Positions 31,703 to 40,172 of a stretch of DNA of 64,000 nucleotides are shown in pieces. Under the pieces are notes generated by a model. It saw only the letters and a program-made list of their open reading frames with translations. It had not been told where the DNA came from and did not search any database. Origin of the DNA: DATARH01 sp050246595. GTDB lineage: Bacteria > Pseudomonadota > Alphaproteobacteria > ATCC43930 > CGMCC-115725. The position numbers were made by a program, and so were the translations under genes. Each line of letters starts with the position of its first letter. Within the stretch, counting starts at the first letter, position 1. Location of the stretch: contig JBFWVT010000001.1 in assembly GCA_050246595.1 (NCBI GenBank), positions 131,203 to 195,202 of the forward strand, given 5' to 3'.

Positions 31703-33328
31703 CTAACGCCCGCGCACCCGCGACATCATCAGGGTCGGCCACGGGTCGGGCATCTCGCCGACCGGCACCTCGATCAGGCTCGGTCCGCGCCGCTTGAGCG
31801 CGGCGGCGAGTTCGCGGCGCAGCGTGTCGGGGCTGGTCGCGCGCACCCCGGCAATCCCGTAGCTCTCGGCCATTTTCGGAAAGTTCGGGTTCAACAGATC
31901 GACCGCGATCAGCCGGTTGCCGTAATCCTCTTTCTGCATCCGGCGGACATTGCCGTAGGCGCCGTCGGCGAACACGATTGCCACCGCGTCGATGCCGTGC
32001 AGCGCCGCCGTGGCTAGCTCCTGCACATTGTACATGAACCCGCCATCGCCCGAGATCGACACGACCGGCAGATCGGGACGCGCGATCTTGGCGCCGAGCG
32101 CGGTCGCGTAGCTGAACCCGAGCGTCCCCTGGTAGCCGCTGTGGATGTAGGTGCGCGGCCGGTACACCGGAAAGGCAAGCCTTCCGACATACCCGACCTG
32201 CGTCAGATCCTCGACATAGATCCCCTCGTCGGGCAGTTCGGCGCGGATCGCGTCGAGATACTCGCATTGCGGCCCGAGCCTCTCGCGCAGCCGCGCTTCG
32301 GTCCTCGCCTTCAAATCTTCGAGCGCCGCCTTGCGCGACGCGTGTTCCTTGCCTTGCAATTCGCGGGAGAGCGCTCTCAGCGCCTCCTTTGCGTCGGCGA
32401 TGATGCCGATCGCCGGGCGCGCGATCCGGGTGATCTCGACCGGGTCGAGATCGATGCGGATCACCTTGATGCCGGCATCGAGACCCCAGCGGGTCTGCGG
32501 CTGGTTGAAGCGGGTGCCGACCGCCAGCACGACATCGGTGCCGCGCCACCATTCGTGGCCTGCCAGCAGGTTCTGCGCCAGATAATGCCGGTCGCTGACG
32601 ATGCCTTTTCCCCCGGTATAGGTCACGACCGGGGCCTGCACCTGCTCGGCGACCGCGAGCACTTCGGCCGCCGCCTCGGCGCAACCGCTGCCGACATAGA
32701 TCATCGGCTGTTTTGCGCCGGCCAGCAGCGTCGCCGCCTGCGCGATCAGCTCCGGGTCGGGCGGCGGCGGAGGCGGCGGGTTCCCGGCCTCGGGCAAGGC
32801 CACCTCGCCCTCCAGCGCCATGATGTCGAGCGGCATTTCCAACGCAACCGGGCGCGGCCGGCCGTGAAGCATCTGCCGGAATGCCTCGTTGACCAGAGAC
32901 CCGGTCTCGCTCGGGTGGTTGATCCGTTCGGCCCATTTGGTCAGCCCGCGCAGGATCGCGAGCTGGTCCGGGATTTCGTGCAGCAGGCCAAAGCCGCGGC
33001 CGATCAGATTCGACGGGATCTGCCCGGAAACGCACAGCACCGGCGCGTTGGTCGCCCAGGCGGTGGCGAGCGCCGCCGTCGTGTTGAGCAGCCCCGGCCC
33101 CGGAACCACCGCAAAGGCGCCCGGCCGGCCGCTGGCCCGCGCATAGCCAAAGGCCATATACGCCGCCGCCTGCTCGTGCCGCGGATGAATGACCCTTATC
33201 GCCTCGCCGGCATCGTACAGCGCGACAAACAGCGCGTCGTTCTGCACGCCGGGCAAGGCGAACAGCGTATCGACCCCGTGCCGGGTCAGCATCTCCACCA
33301 GCGCCCGGCCGCCCGTCATCCGCGCCAT
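31703..33328 (-). CDS. Thiamine diphosphate-dependent enzyme, acetolactate synthase-like
   Basis: 541 residues with the three-domain layout of ThDP enzymes. The activating Glu is in RHEQAAAYMA near residue 50, and the ThDP/Mg motif is GDGGFMYNVQEL near residue 430. It groups by eye with acetolactate-synthase-like/benzoylformate-decarboxylase-like proteins annotated only as ThDP-binding; no small regulatory subunit gene is nearby, so a true IlvB role is unlikely. It probably decarboxylates or ligates a 2-oxo acid. It stands alone and is divergent from a small plus-strand gene. Confidence 0.85.
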   Translation of the reverse strand: MARMTGGRALVEMLTRHGVDTLFALPGVQNDALFVALYDAGEAIRVIHPRHEQAAAYMAFGYARASGRPGAFAVVPGPGLLNTTAALATAWATNAPVLCVSGQIPSNLIGRGFGLLHEIPDQLAILRGLTKWAERINHPSETGSLVNEAFRQMLHGRPRPVALEMPLDIMALEGEVALPEAGNPPPPPPPDPELIAQAATLLAGAKQPMIYVGSGCAEAAAEVLAVAEQVQAPVVTYTGGKGIVSDRHYLAQNLLAGHEWWRGTDVVLAVGTRFNQPQTRWGLDAGIKVIRIDLDPVEITRIARPAIGIIADAKEALRALSRELQGKEHASRKAALEDLKARTEARLRERLGPQCEYLDAIRAELPDEGIYVEDLTQVGYVGRLAFPVYRPRTYIHSGYQGTLGFSYATALGAKIARPDLPVVSISGDGGFMYNVQELATAALHGIDAVAIVFADGAYGNVRRMQKEDYGNRLIAVDLLNPNFPKMAESYGIAGVRATSPDTLRRELAAALKRRGPSLIEVPVGEMPDPWPTLMMSRVRGR

Positions 33329-33440
33329 GTCCCTCTCCCTGCTCTTGCCCTGTGCCGCCGCGAACGGTCATACCATTTCCGCGACGGCGCGAGGAGACCG
33401 CGCCGCCCCGAGTTCGAGGTGTCCCGATCTTGAGGCAGCC

Positions 33441-33773
33441 ATGGCTTACGAAACCTACCGCGTCGAGGTCACGCGCGACGAGACGCTGCCGCAGGGCGGC
33501 GTCGGCATCGAGATCACCGCCTATATCGACCGGGTGCCCGAGACGCACGACTACACGATCGGGATGCTGACCCGGGCGCCGCGCGGCGTGTGGAATAGCC
33601 GGCTGTCATTCGCCGGGGATTTCGCGACGCTAGGCGAGGCATTGGCCGCAATCGGCGCCGCCTTTCCGGAGGCCGACCGCATAAGCTGCTACGAATACAC
33701 GGTCGACAACGAATTCCCGGTCGAGGTGCCGCCGCTCGTCCGCTCGGACGGCAAGTGGCGCCCAGCCGGCTAG
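33441..33773 (+). CDS. Hypothetical protein
   Basis: 110 residues, MAYETYRVEVTRDET to SDGKWRPAG; no signal peptide or membrane segment, no family recognised. Sequence such as YTIGMLTRAPRGVWNSRLSF suggests a small globular beta-rich fold. The start at ATG 33441 follows a divergent 112-base gap from the ThDP enzyme gene. Its stop overlaps the stop of the convergent gene 33770-35113. Codon use fits the genome, so it is likely a real gene. Confidence 0.6.
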   Translation: MAYETYRVEVTRDETLPQGGVGIEITAYIDRVPETHDYTIGMLTRAPRGVWNSRLSFAGDFATLGEALAAIGAAFPEADRISCYEYTVDNEFPVEVPPLVRSDGKWRPAG

Positions 33774-35113
33774 TCGCCGGTATCCGAATAGGGCGCCGGC
33801 CCATACGCGCCGTACCCGTATCCCCGCGCGGGGTCGGCATAGGACGATCCGGCTCTCCAACCGGCATAGCCCGGTCCGGGCGACTGCCCGTAATAAACAG
33901 GCTGCGGAGACCGCGCCGGCGCTCGCCGGCGGACATGCCGCCGTGCCTCGGCGGAGGGGCGTCGCGCGCCCGCCGCGCGTCTCCGGGGATTTTGCGCTCC
34001 CGACGGCGGCGGCGCCGACGCATTCCGGGTCGGCCCGGTCGCGGGCACGACGGTTGCCGCCGCCCCGGCCTCGTCCTTCGGCGCCGCTTCCGTCAGCCCG
34101 CCCCTCTCCCTCCGCTCCGCATCGGAGTGCGCCGCATCCGACGCTTCTGTCGCAATCACGGAGGGCGCAATCAGGGAGAGCGATGGCGCCGCCGACGGGA
34201 TTGCCGCGGGCATCGCGTCGCGCGGTGCTTCCGCCGCCGTCGCTGCCTCGGACATGCCCGGAACCGCCCCCGGCTGGCCGGCATCCGACCGTTGCGGGGC
34301 CGCCGCGACCGTTTCCCGAACCCCGACCGGGATCGGCTGCAAGGGTCTGGGAACCGCCGCGACCGGCTCGCCGGGCCGCGACGCTTCGGTCGCCTGCGAT
34401 GCGGCGGCGCTTGCGACGGGTTGTTCCGAGGCAACGGTCTCCGCCACCGTATCGGAGCGGTCCGATGCCGCGCCCGGCAGTGCCGCCGCCGCGGTTCCGC
34501 TTCCGCCGGAGATCGGCGCTTCAGCGCGGATGATTGCCGGTTCGGCGCCGCGGTCCCCGCTCACGATCGAAAAACCGGCGACCGAAACGGAAATGATCGC
34601 CGCCGCGCCCAGCGCCGCAAACGCGACACGTCTGCCGCCCGGAAACCAGCCCGACCGAAACCGCTCCCGGTCGCCGGCATCCCTCGCCGCTTCCCGGTCC
34701 GAGGCCGACAGGCCGGCGATTTCGGGTTGCGCTCCGGGCAACCCGGCGCGAGGCGGCGGTTCCCGATTATCCGGCTCCGGCTCGTCGGGCGGTGCGTTTC
34801 GGGCCACTCGCGGTTCCCCGCCCCTGCGCTCTTCGGTATCGCCGGAGCCGCCCGGCGCGGTTGCCGACGCGACCTCGGAAATGCGAGCAATTGCTTCCCG
34901 ATCGGGGGCCGCTTGCCGATCTTCCGCCGCCGCCGTGTTCGCAAGCGCGGTCTTGCCGCGAACGGGACCGGCACCGTTCAATATCTCGCCGACCGAATGA
35001 CCCGCGCTGAGCAATTCATAGTAAAGCTCGATCGCGCGTTCCTTGTCGTTGTCTTGCAGGCGTTCGGTCAAGACGCGAGAGATCTGCGTCGGCCCGTCCG
35101 ATTGCTTTGTCAT
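33770..35113 (-). CDS. Low-complexity single-pass membrane protein
   Basis: 447 residues. The N-terminus (1 to about 50) is a short helical cytosolic segment (ERAIELYYELLSAGHSVGEIL); about 50-160 is hydrophilic and Glu/Arg/Pro-rich; one membrane segment (VAFAALGAAAIISVSVAGF) follows at about 165-185; the rest is Ala/Pro/Ser-rich and ends in a basic stretch and a Gly/Tyr-rich tail (YGYGAYGPAPYSDTGD). No family recognised. The architecture (cytosolic domain, one TM, long disordered periplasmic part) recalls envelope-spanning or cell-wall-contacting proteins, but this is inference. The alpha/beta hydrolase gene ends 21 bases after... it starts downstream of neither; it lies just 5' of this gene in map order on the same strand. 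Confidence 0.6.
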   Translation of the reverse strand: MTKQSDGPTQISRVLTERLQDNDKERAIELYYELLSAGHSVGEILNGAGPVRGKTALANTAAAEDRQAAPDREAIARISEVASATAPGGSGDTEERRGGEPRVARNAPPDEPEPDNREPPPRAGLPGAQPEIAGLSASDREAARDAGDRERFRSGWFPGGRRVAFAALGAAAIISVSVAGFSIVSGDRGAEPAIIRAEAPISGGSGTAAAALPGAASDRSDTVAETVASEQPVASAAASQATEASRPGEPVAAVPRPLQPIPVGVRETVAAAPQRSDAGQPGAVPGMSEAATAAEAPRDAMPAAIPSAAPSLSLIAPSVIATEASDAAHSDAERRERGGLTEAAPKDEAGAAATVVPATGPTRNASAPPPSGAQNPRRRAAGARRPSAEARRHVRRRAPARSPQPVYYGQSPGPGYAGWRAGSSYADPARGYGYGAYGPAPYSDTGD

Positions 35114-35134
35114 TGACCCGCCCCAAACGCCCCT

Positions 35135-35974
35135 TTACCGCCGTCCGTGACGGCGCAGAAAGTCGATAAACCGCGCCGCCAGCTTCCCCTCGCGCGCGTC
35201 CCAATCGGCGAAGGCCTCGTCGAGCGTGCCGCGCTGTTCGGTCACGACCTCCGCGTACTCGGCATTCGGCATCAGCCGGTGCGCCGCTTGGGCAGCGCGC
35301 AGCGGATGCACCGGGTCCATGCCGGGCGCGATGCAGGCCGGCATCGTCAGCGAGCGCAGCTCGGCCGGGGAGAGGCCGATCACCGGATGGTCGGCGCCGG
35401 CCTGAAAAGCCCGCCGCCACCGTTCCATGCGGGAAACAAAATCCTGCGCGTCATAGGCCAGCAGCGCGTCGCGCGCCCGCGGGTTGATCCCGATCACCTC
35501 GCTCCAATGGTCGAGCCGGCACACCGCTTCCATGCCGCCTTGCCGCGCCGCCTCGATATGCGAGGTGTAATACTGGTTGGTCAGGTGCTCGGCCGCGTGC
35601 GCCCCGCCGGTCACCCGCCACAGCAAGAGGCCGCGCACCGCCTGCTTGTGCTGCAACGCCAAGAGCAGCGCCAGCCGGCAACCGGAAGAACTGCCGCCGA
35701 CAAAGGCCGGTCTTGCATCGACCTCGCGCAGCAATTCGTGCAGATCGTCGACCCATTCCTGGTTTTCCGACTCGCCCTCGATCGCGATATCAGAAGCGCC
35801 GGTATTGCGCCGGTCGTAAATCAGCACGCGGTAGCCCGCCTCGGCGATCTTTTCGGCCAGCGGTCGCAAGGACGACCCGGCCCGCCGCCCGCCCGGCTGC
35901 AACGCGACAAACGGACCGGTCTCGCCGAGGATTTCGTAATTGAGCGAAACACCGCGGATAGTGGCTGTCGGCAT
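35135..35974 (-). CDS. Alpha/beta hydrolase
   Basis: 279 residues of the alpha/beta hydrolase fold. The nucleophile elbow is GGSSSGCRLA near residue 95; an Asp in GMDPVHPLRA near 228 is a likely acid, but the expected C-terminal catalytic His is not obvious, since the tail reads TLDEAFADWDAREGK. It may be an esterase or a weakly active relative. On the minus strand it is followed 21 bases later by the low-complexity membrane protein gene, so the two may be co-transcribed. Confidence 0.8.
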   Translation of the reverse strand: MPTATIRGVSLNYEILGETGPFVALQPGGRRAGSSLRPLAEKIAEAGYRVLIYDRRNTGASDIAIEGESENQEWVDDLHELLREVDARPAFVGGSSSGCRLALLLALQHKQAVRGLLLWRVTGGAHAAEHLTNQYYTSHIEAARQGGMEAVCRLDHWSEVIGINPRARDALLAYDAQDFVSRMERWRRAFQAGADHPVIGLSPAELRSLTMPACIAPGMDPVHPLRAAQAAHRLMPNAEYAEVVTEQRGTLDEAFADWDAREGKLAARFIDFLRRHGRR

Positions 35975-36358
35975 CCTCTCCTCCTTGGGTGATGCGCGCT
36001 GCGCCTATTCTACAACCAATCGGCTCCTGCACCAATCGGCGCCCGGCCCGACACATCCGGCGGCCGCACCCCGATCTTCCCCGCCGCTTACCGAGATGGC
36101 CGCCCGCAACCGTCCTCTCCGCCTGCGAAGGAGGGTGCCCGTGATTTCCCCTCCCCTCCCCGGACTTGATCCGGGGATCACGGGGGAGGGTCGGGGTGGG
36201 GGTATCGGTCCGGGTCTCAGGCGACTGATACGGGCCGGCACCCCGGCCTGCGATCCGGCGCGAACAACCCGGTTCCGGCCGCAACGGGAAGCGGTATAAG
36301 CTCTGCCGGGCACGCCGGCGGACAGCCCGCGCGGCTCAGCGGCACTAGGGAGAGCCAG
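35975..36358. other. Divergent intergenic region with palindromic repeat
   Basis: 384 bases between the alpha/beta hydrolase (minus) and the FAH-family gene (plus). It must hold both promoters; it carries the palindrome at 36141-36206. Nothing else was recognised. Confidence 0.6.
36141..36206. repeat. GC-rich palindromic repeat
   Basis: On the minus strand it reads ACCCCCACCCCGACCCTCCC, then a CCCCGGATCAAGTCCGGGG-type hairpin. The copy at 44633-44699 is nearly identical, and the borders resemble the arms inside treZ. Confidence 0.8.
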
Positions 36359-37315
36359 ATGAAAATCCTCTATTTCGACGACTTCAAGCTCGGCGTGCTG
36401 AAGGGCGACAACAGCGTCGTCGATGTCTCGGCCGTCGTGCGGGACATCCCGCATGTCGGCCCCGGCGATCTGATCAACGGTCTGATCGAGCGGTTTTCGA
36501 GCTACCGCGCCAAGCTCGAACAGGCCGCCGCGCAGGGTCAGGGCGTGCCGCTCGCCAGCGTTCGCATCCGCCCGCCGCTGCCGAAGCCGACCAATATCGA
36601 CTGCATGGCGGTCAACTACATGGAGGACGGCACCCGCAGTTCGCCGGCGCCGATCAATGCCTTCCACAAATCGCCGTCCGCGATCATCGGCAACGGCGAT
36701 ACGATGGTGCTGCCCGACGTGCCGGCGACGATCTTCGAGGGCGAAGCCGAGATGGCCGTCATCATCGGCAAGCGCGCCAGCAAGGTCAGCGCCGCCAACG
36801 CGATGGATTACGTGTTCGGCTACACCAATTTCATCGACGGCTCGGCGCGCGGTTTGCCGCCCGCCGGCAACGTCTTTTTCCAGATGAAGTCGCGCGACAC
36901 CTTCGCCCCGATCGGGCCGTGCATCGTCACCGCCGACGAGATCACCGATCCGCACAAATTGCAGATCCGTCTGTGGAACAACGGCACGTTGATGCAGAAC
37001 TTCAACACCGACGACATGGCGCATAAAATCCCGCGCTGCATCGAGTGGCTGACCTCGATCCACACGCTGGAACCCGGCGACATCATCGCCACCGGCACCA
37101 ACCACCGCGGTCTCAACCCGTTTATGGACGGCGACAAGGTCGAGATCGAAACCGAGGGTCTCGGCCGTTTGACATTTAATGTAAAAGACGAGCTGAAACG
37201 CAAATGGGAGCGCCGCACGCGTCTCCAGATGCACGAAGCCGCCGCCCAGAAGACCGCCGGCAACTACCCCGACATCACGCCGCAAGCCGAAGGCAAATAC
37301 GCCAAGGCAAGCTGA
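36359..37315 (+). CDS. Fumarylacetoacetate hydrolase family protein
   Basis: 318 residues of the FAH superfamily, which hydrolyses or decarboxylates carbonyl compounds (fumarylpyruvate, 5-oxopent-3-ene-1,2,5-tricarboxylate and similar) using a divalent metal. Metal-site signatures are visible: IFEGEAEMAVIIGK at about 122-135 and YTNFIDGSARG just after, with a Glu/Asp-rich C-terminal half. AGGGAGAG lies just before ATG 36359. It stands alone between an intergenic repeat and the secreted-protein island. The exact substrate is not predictable; it is distinct from the true fumarylacetoacetase at 60049. Confidence 0.88.
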   Translation: MKILYFDDFKLGVLKGDNSVVDVSAVVRDIPHVGPGDLINGLIERFSSYRAKLEQAAAQGQGVPLASVRIRPPLPKPTNIDCMAVNYMEDGTRSSPAPINAFHKSPSAIIGNGDTMVLPDVPATIFEGEAEMAVIIGKRASKVSAANAMDYVFGYTNFIDGSARGLPPAGNVFFQMKSRDTFAPIGPCIVTADEITDPHKLQIRLWNNGTLMQNFNTDDMAHKIPRCIEWLTSIHTLEPGDIIATGTNHRGLNPFMDGDKVEIETEGLGRLTFNVKDELKRKWERRTRLQMHEAAAQKTAGNYPDITPQAEGKYAKAS

Positions 37316-37409
37316 CCCGAACGGGCGCCGCTCGCGGACGCGGGCGGCGCCTTCTCGTCGGGAACGAATGTAGGGCGGATAGCCTCGAAGGAAGCAGAGT
37401 CAATACGGT

Positions 37410-37817
37410 TCAACAGCCACAATCGTTCTCAGCATTCCCGGCATCTATATCGTGATGCTCGTTTCCTTTCTCCGTCATATGTATATTCTTCTTCGGAACG
37501 CCATCGCGCTTTACGCACATCCTCGACTCACCGTTGACGGCCTGATTAGCCTGGAAGTAAATCTTGCTAAGATTTTGCACTCGGCTCGGCAAGCTGAAAT
37601 TATCCGCAGGCTTCTGACGATCCCATTCCGCAAATACATCATTGTCGTTCCGACCCGGTCCTGCTTGAAGAGTAAGCGTGGGGACGGCAGTTAGGTTCCG
37701 GCAAACCGTCACAGTCCAATGATCCTGTGCGACGGCATACCTAGTTGGAATGACAGCAGCGGTTGAAATTATGGACAATGCCAGGACAGACGCGAGTTTG
37801 CTGCGGGTCTTATTCAT
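37410..37817 (-). CDS. Hypothetical secreted protein in low-GC island
   Basis: 135 residues. A clear signal peptide (MNKTRSKLASVLALSIISTAA, cut probably after AVAQ) is followed by a hydrophilic domain with four cysteines (VCRNL, RMCVKR, and DCGC at the end). No family recognised. Codon use and base composition are much more AT-rich than in the surrounding genome. It lies 64 bases downstream of the collar-domain protein gene on the same strand, so the two are probably one acquired unit. Confidence 0.6.
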   Translation of the reverse strand: MNKTRSKLASVLALSIISTAAVIPTRYAVAQDHWTVTVCRNLTAVPTLTLQAGPGRNDNDVFAEWDRQKPADNFSLPSRVQNLSKIYFQANQAVNGESRMCVKRDGVPKKNIHMTEKGNEHHDIDAGNAENDCGC

Positions 37818-37881
37818 GCAGAGACACTCCCGAGTTTAGTTGGCTCACTCAGCACTGGGTTGGCTTTCATTATTGAGATGA

Positions 37882-39030
37882 TTATGAGTTGGACGCTTTC
37901 ATTATAAAGACCACTCCCACAGAAGGAGGCGCCACATCTATCTCCACAACGTCCGTTGATAAATAATGATCACCGTCAATGCTCCATCCGTTCCCGTGCC
38001 GAATCCTATTATCACTTCCGTGCTGCGAAATGCGTCGCACTGAGCCCTCTTGCCCTTTGAGCGCCCCTACACCTGCTGAAGCGGAACCCCGCAAGAAACG
38101 GTCCACCAGATTCGGACAGCGTGCGTCAGAACCGTCGCACTTGATCCAACCTCTTGGAGGATCGCTCTTCGAGTTCCAAGCGACAAGGGTACCTATGGGG
38201 AGCATGTTAAAATCAACATTCGTCTTTATACCGCTGATTTGGGACTCAAGGCTTGAGATAAGTGCCTGCAACTGCGAAGCGGAGGTTAGCGGAAGCACAG
38301 TTTCTTGCGGCCAGAAGATGTTTAAATGCCCAAAGTTGGTGTCCACGAGGAGACTAGTCGCATTGTATTGAGCCGTTCCGCCGCTTGAGGCGATTGGCTC
38401 CCGCGTACAGGAAACGGCGTGAGAGCCAGCAGCAGCGGTCATGGTTTGACCGACTCCTGCAGCATATTCAATCGTTCCGCCGCCGTCTATCTTACTCCCA
38501 ACACATTTTACAGTGGACTCATGATCAATCCCCCTAATATTCAGGGATTGCCCAGAGGGAATTCCAAATGTGATAGCCATGCGCTGCGGAGTCAAAATAC
38601 TATAGGAAATCGGCGCTTGTGCCTTTTCAGCGATCGCCAGGCACTGGTTCGCGGATTGAAGTGCCTTTTCGACTACGATCGATTGAAAGCTCGTGGATTC
38701 TGAACTCGATGCAAATGTGGAGGCGTAATTGCTACAAAAATTGCGCTGTTGCGCTTGAGCATCTGACGAACCTCCTGTTAAGCCTATAGGAATGCCGCCA
38801 GCAAGAGCAGAGAAACCGACATTTGACGAAGACGTCTTCACAGAGCCATTTTGTTCGCAGTAATTATTGAAGATTGTATTCAGAAACGAAGTATTGCTCG
38901 TTTGAAGTCCTACATTGCGTGCTGCTTCTGTAACCATCGCAAGGCACACAGCAACAGCGTTTTGGGCATGTGCCTGATGGAGGAATGTCACCGTGAAAAA
39001 CGCTGAGCTTAAAGCAATAAGGCGCCTCAT
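37882..39030 (-). CDS. Secreted protein with phage tail-collar-like C-terminus
   Basis: 382 residues. The signal peptide (MRRLIALSSAFFTVTFLHQAHA) precedes a Ser/Asn/Ala-rich region with several cysteines, then from about residue 275 a tail-collar-like domain: LPIGTLVAWNSKSDPPRGWI, CDGSDARCPNLVDRFLRGSA, and the ending PPSVGVVFIMKASNS. In phages this domain forms tail-fibre or collar trimers; here there is a Sec signal and no phage genes around. The gene is lower in GC than its neighbours. It may be a surface or secreted trimeric protein used for adhesion or receptor binding; that is inference. Confidence 0.65.
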   Translation of the reverse strand: MRRLIALSSAFFTVTFLHQAHAQNAVAVCLAMVTEAARNVGLQTSNTSFLNTIFNNYCEQNGSVKTSSSNVGFSALAGGIPIGLTGGSSDAQAQQRNFCSNYASTFASSSESTSFQSIVVEKALQSANQCLAIAEKAQAPISYSILTPQRMAITFGIPSGQSLNIRGIDHESTVKCVGSKIDGGGTIEYAAGVGQTMTAAAGSHAVSCTREPIASSGGTAQYNATSLLVDTNFGHLNIFWPQETVLPLTSASQLQALISSLESQISGIKTNVDFNMLPIGTLVAWNSKSDPPRGWIKCDGSDARCPNLVDRFLRGSASAGVGALKGQEGSVRRISQHGSDNRIRHGNGWSIDGDHYLSTDVVEIDVAPPSVGVVFIMKASNS

Positions 39031-39435
39031 TTACTTCCCCCGTCGTGATCTTGATTACGTGAGTCTAGTCGTTGTGCCCCCGCTAGCTTTGTCGCTGCGC
39101 AGAGATTACCGGGCTGACATTTGCGTTTCATAACAAGCGTTAGGCAGATACTAACCCGAGCGTCAAATACATAGCGTCGCTTTCTCCCGACTCCTCCCCG
39201 GTGCCGTCAGGTCATTGTATTACCTATTTGCCGCTCAGGTTAGTAAGTCAAGCACAATTCGGCTGTATTAGCAAGCCCATCCTGCGCCTCCCGGCGATCA
39301 GCGCTTCTGTGCACCGAGTGAGGGGCCTCGCTGCCGCTCAGCTCATCCTGCGGATTGATTCCACGCGCTGCACGGCAGGCCGCGACATTGTTCAATCCGC
39401 ACAAACCAGTCCAGGCACCTCGCTGGCGGAGCCGC
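39031..39435. other. Gene-free low-GC stretch
   Basis: About 400 bases upstream of the collar-domain gene. It presumably holds that gene's promoter. A 94-codon open frame on the plus strand has no protein-like features and is not annotated. Nothing else was recognised. Confidence 0.5.
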
Positions 39436-39528
39436 TCAATACTCGTAACCCATCAATGAAAAAATCATCATCACCACCGGAATGATGATCGCGCCCGCAA
39501 CCATCGGCCCGAACAGCGTGGCGATCAT
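39436..39528 (-). CDS. Possible very small membrane peptide or gene remnant
   Basis: Thirty residues from ATG: MIATLFGPMVAGAIIIPVVM and MIFSLMGYEY, one strongly hydrophobic helix. The same frame extends upstream (ETIIPILDQFHRDIIR) without a credible start, so this may be the 3' end of a truncated gene disturbed by the MITE insertion just upstream. Low confidence as a real gene. Confidence 0.3.
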   Translation of the reverse strand: MIATLFGPMVAGAIIIPVVMMIFSLMGYEY

Positions 39529-39683
39529 CCGGATGATGTCTCTGTGGAACTGATCGAGTATGGGAATAATGGTCTCTCCATTCGGACCTGGGTGGCCGTG
39601 AGGGCGCCGGGTCGGTCGGCGTTCGAGTGCGGATCGGACAATCCTAATCGTCTCCCGCCCGACGCCGCCACGCATCGTACCGC

Positions 39684-39869
39684 GGTAATGTCTCAGTTTG
39701 AATGCAACAGCGGCACTGTCATTCCGGGGCCGTCCGCAGGACGGAACCCGGAATCCATGAACATCAACTTCTCCAAGGACTTCAGGGGCCTGTGTTGATG
39801 GATTCCGGGCTCGCGGGCGACGCCCGCGCCCCGGAATGACAAGGTTGCAATTCAAACTGAGACACTACC
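39684..39869. mobile_element. 186-bp MITE with 8-bp target duplication
   Basis: Terminal inverted repeats GGTAATGTCTCAGTTTGAA (left) and GGTAGTGTCTCAGTTTGAA (right, other strand). Both sides carry CGTACCGC (39676-39683 and 39870-39877), an 8-bp target duplication. The interior holds a second inverted repeat of the TGTCATTCCGGGG/CCCCGGAATGACA type. No coding capacity. The ends match the cargo element at 23745-24342. Confidence 0.85.
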
Positions 39870-39877
39870 CGTACCGC

Positions 39878-40172
39878 ATGGCAGTTGACTTCTCGCGTAT
39901 GTTCCGGTAATGTTCCTTTCTGGAACGCGGCTTCGAACACCAAATTCCCTGATGCGCTCCGGCGGTCCCTGCAATCTCTGACCGCATTCCCTGCGGGACT
40001 TCCGCAGTTCCTTGTTTATCAATTATTTGCGCGGCGCGAGGCGAAAATTCCCTGCCAGCAGGGAAATCGTCGCGAGGCGGACCGAGAACCCGGAGTAATC
40101 GCAAAGCGCATAAGGGTTGCGCCGCGCACCGGCTGGTTTACCGTGGCCGCCTGCCGCCCGCGCGAGGCCCCG
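39878..40172. other. Intergenic region upstream of the CoA-binding/MetY gene
   Basis: Nearly 300 bases that probably hold the metY promoter. A short perfect inverted repeat TTCCCTGC-CA-GCAGGGAA occurs near 40050-40068 and a GTTCC/GGAAC hairpin near 39911-39925. No SAM-type riboswitch was recognised. Confidence 0.5.

Noticed and set aside
37882..39030. Prophage or tailocin
   Set aside because: Only one collar-like domain; it has a secretion signal and there are no other structural, lysis or integrase genes.
39201..39485. 94-codon plus-strand frame
   Set aside because: No ribosome site, no features, and it overlaps a hydrophobic minus-strand peptide; composition looks like chance.
40000..40172. 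SAM riboswitch upstream of metY
   Set aside because: No SAM-I, SAM-II or SAM-V core could be matched; only short simple hairpins.
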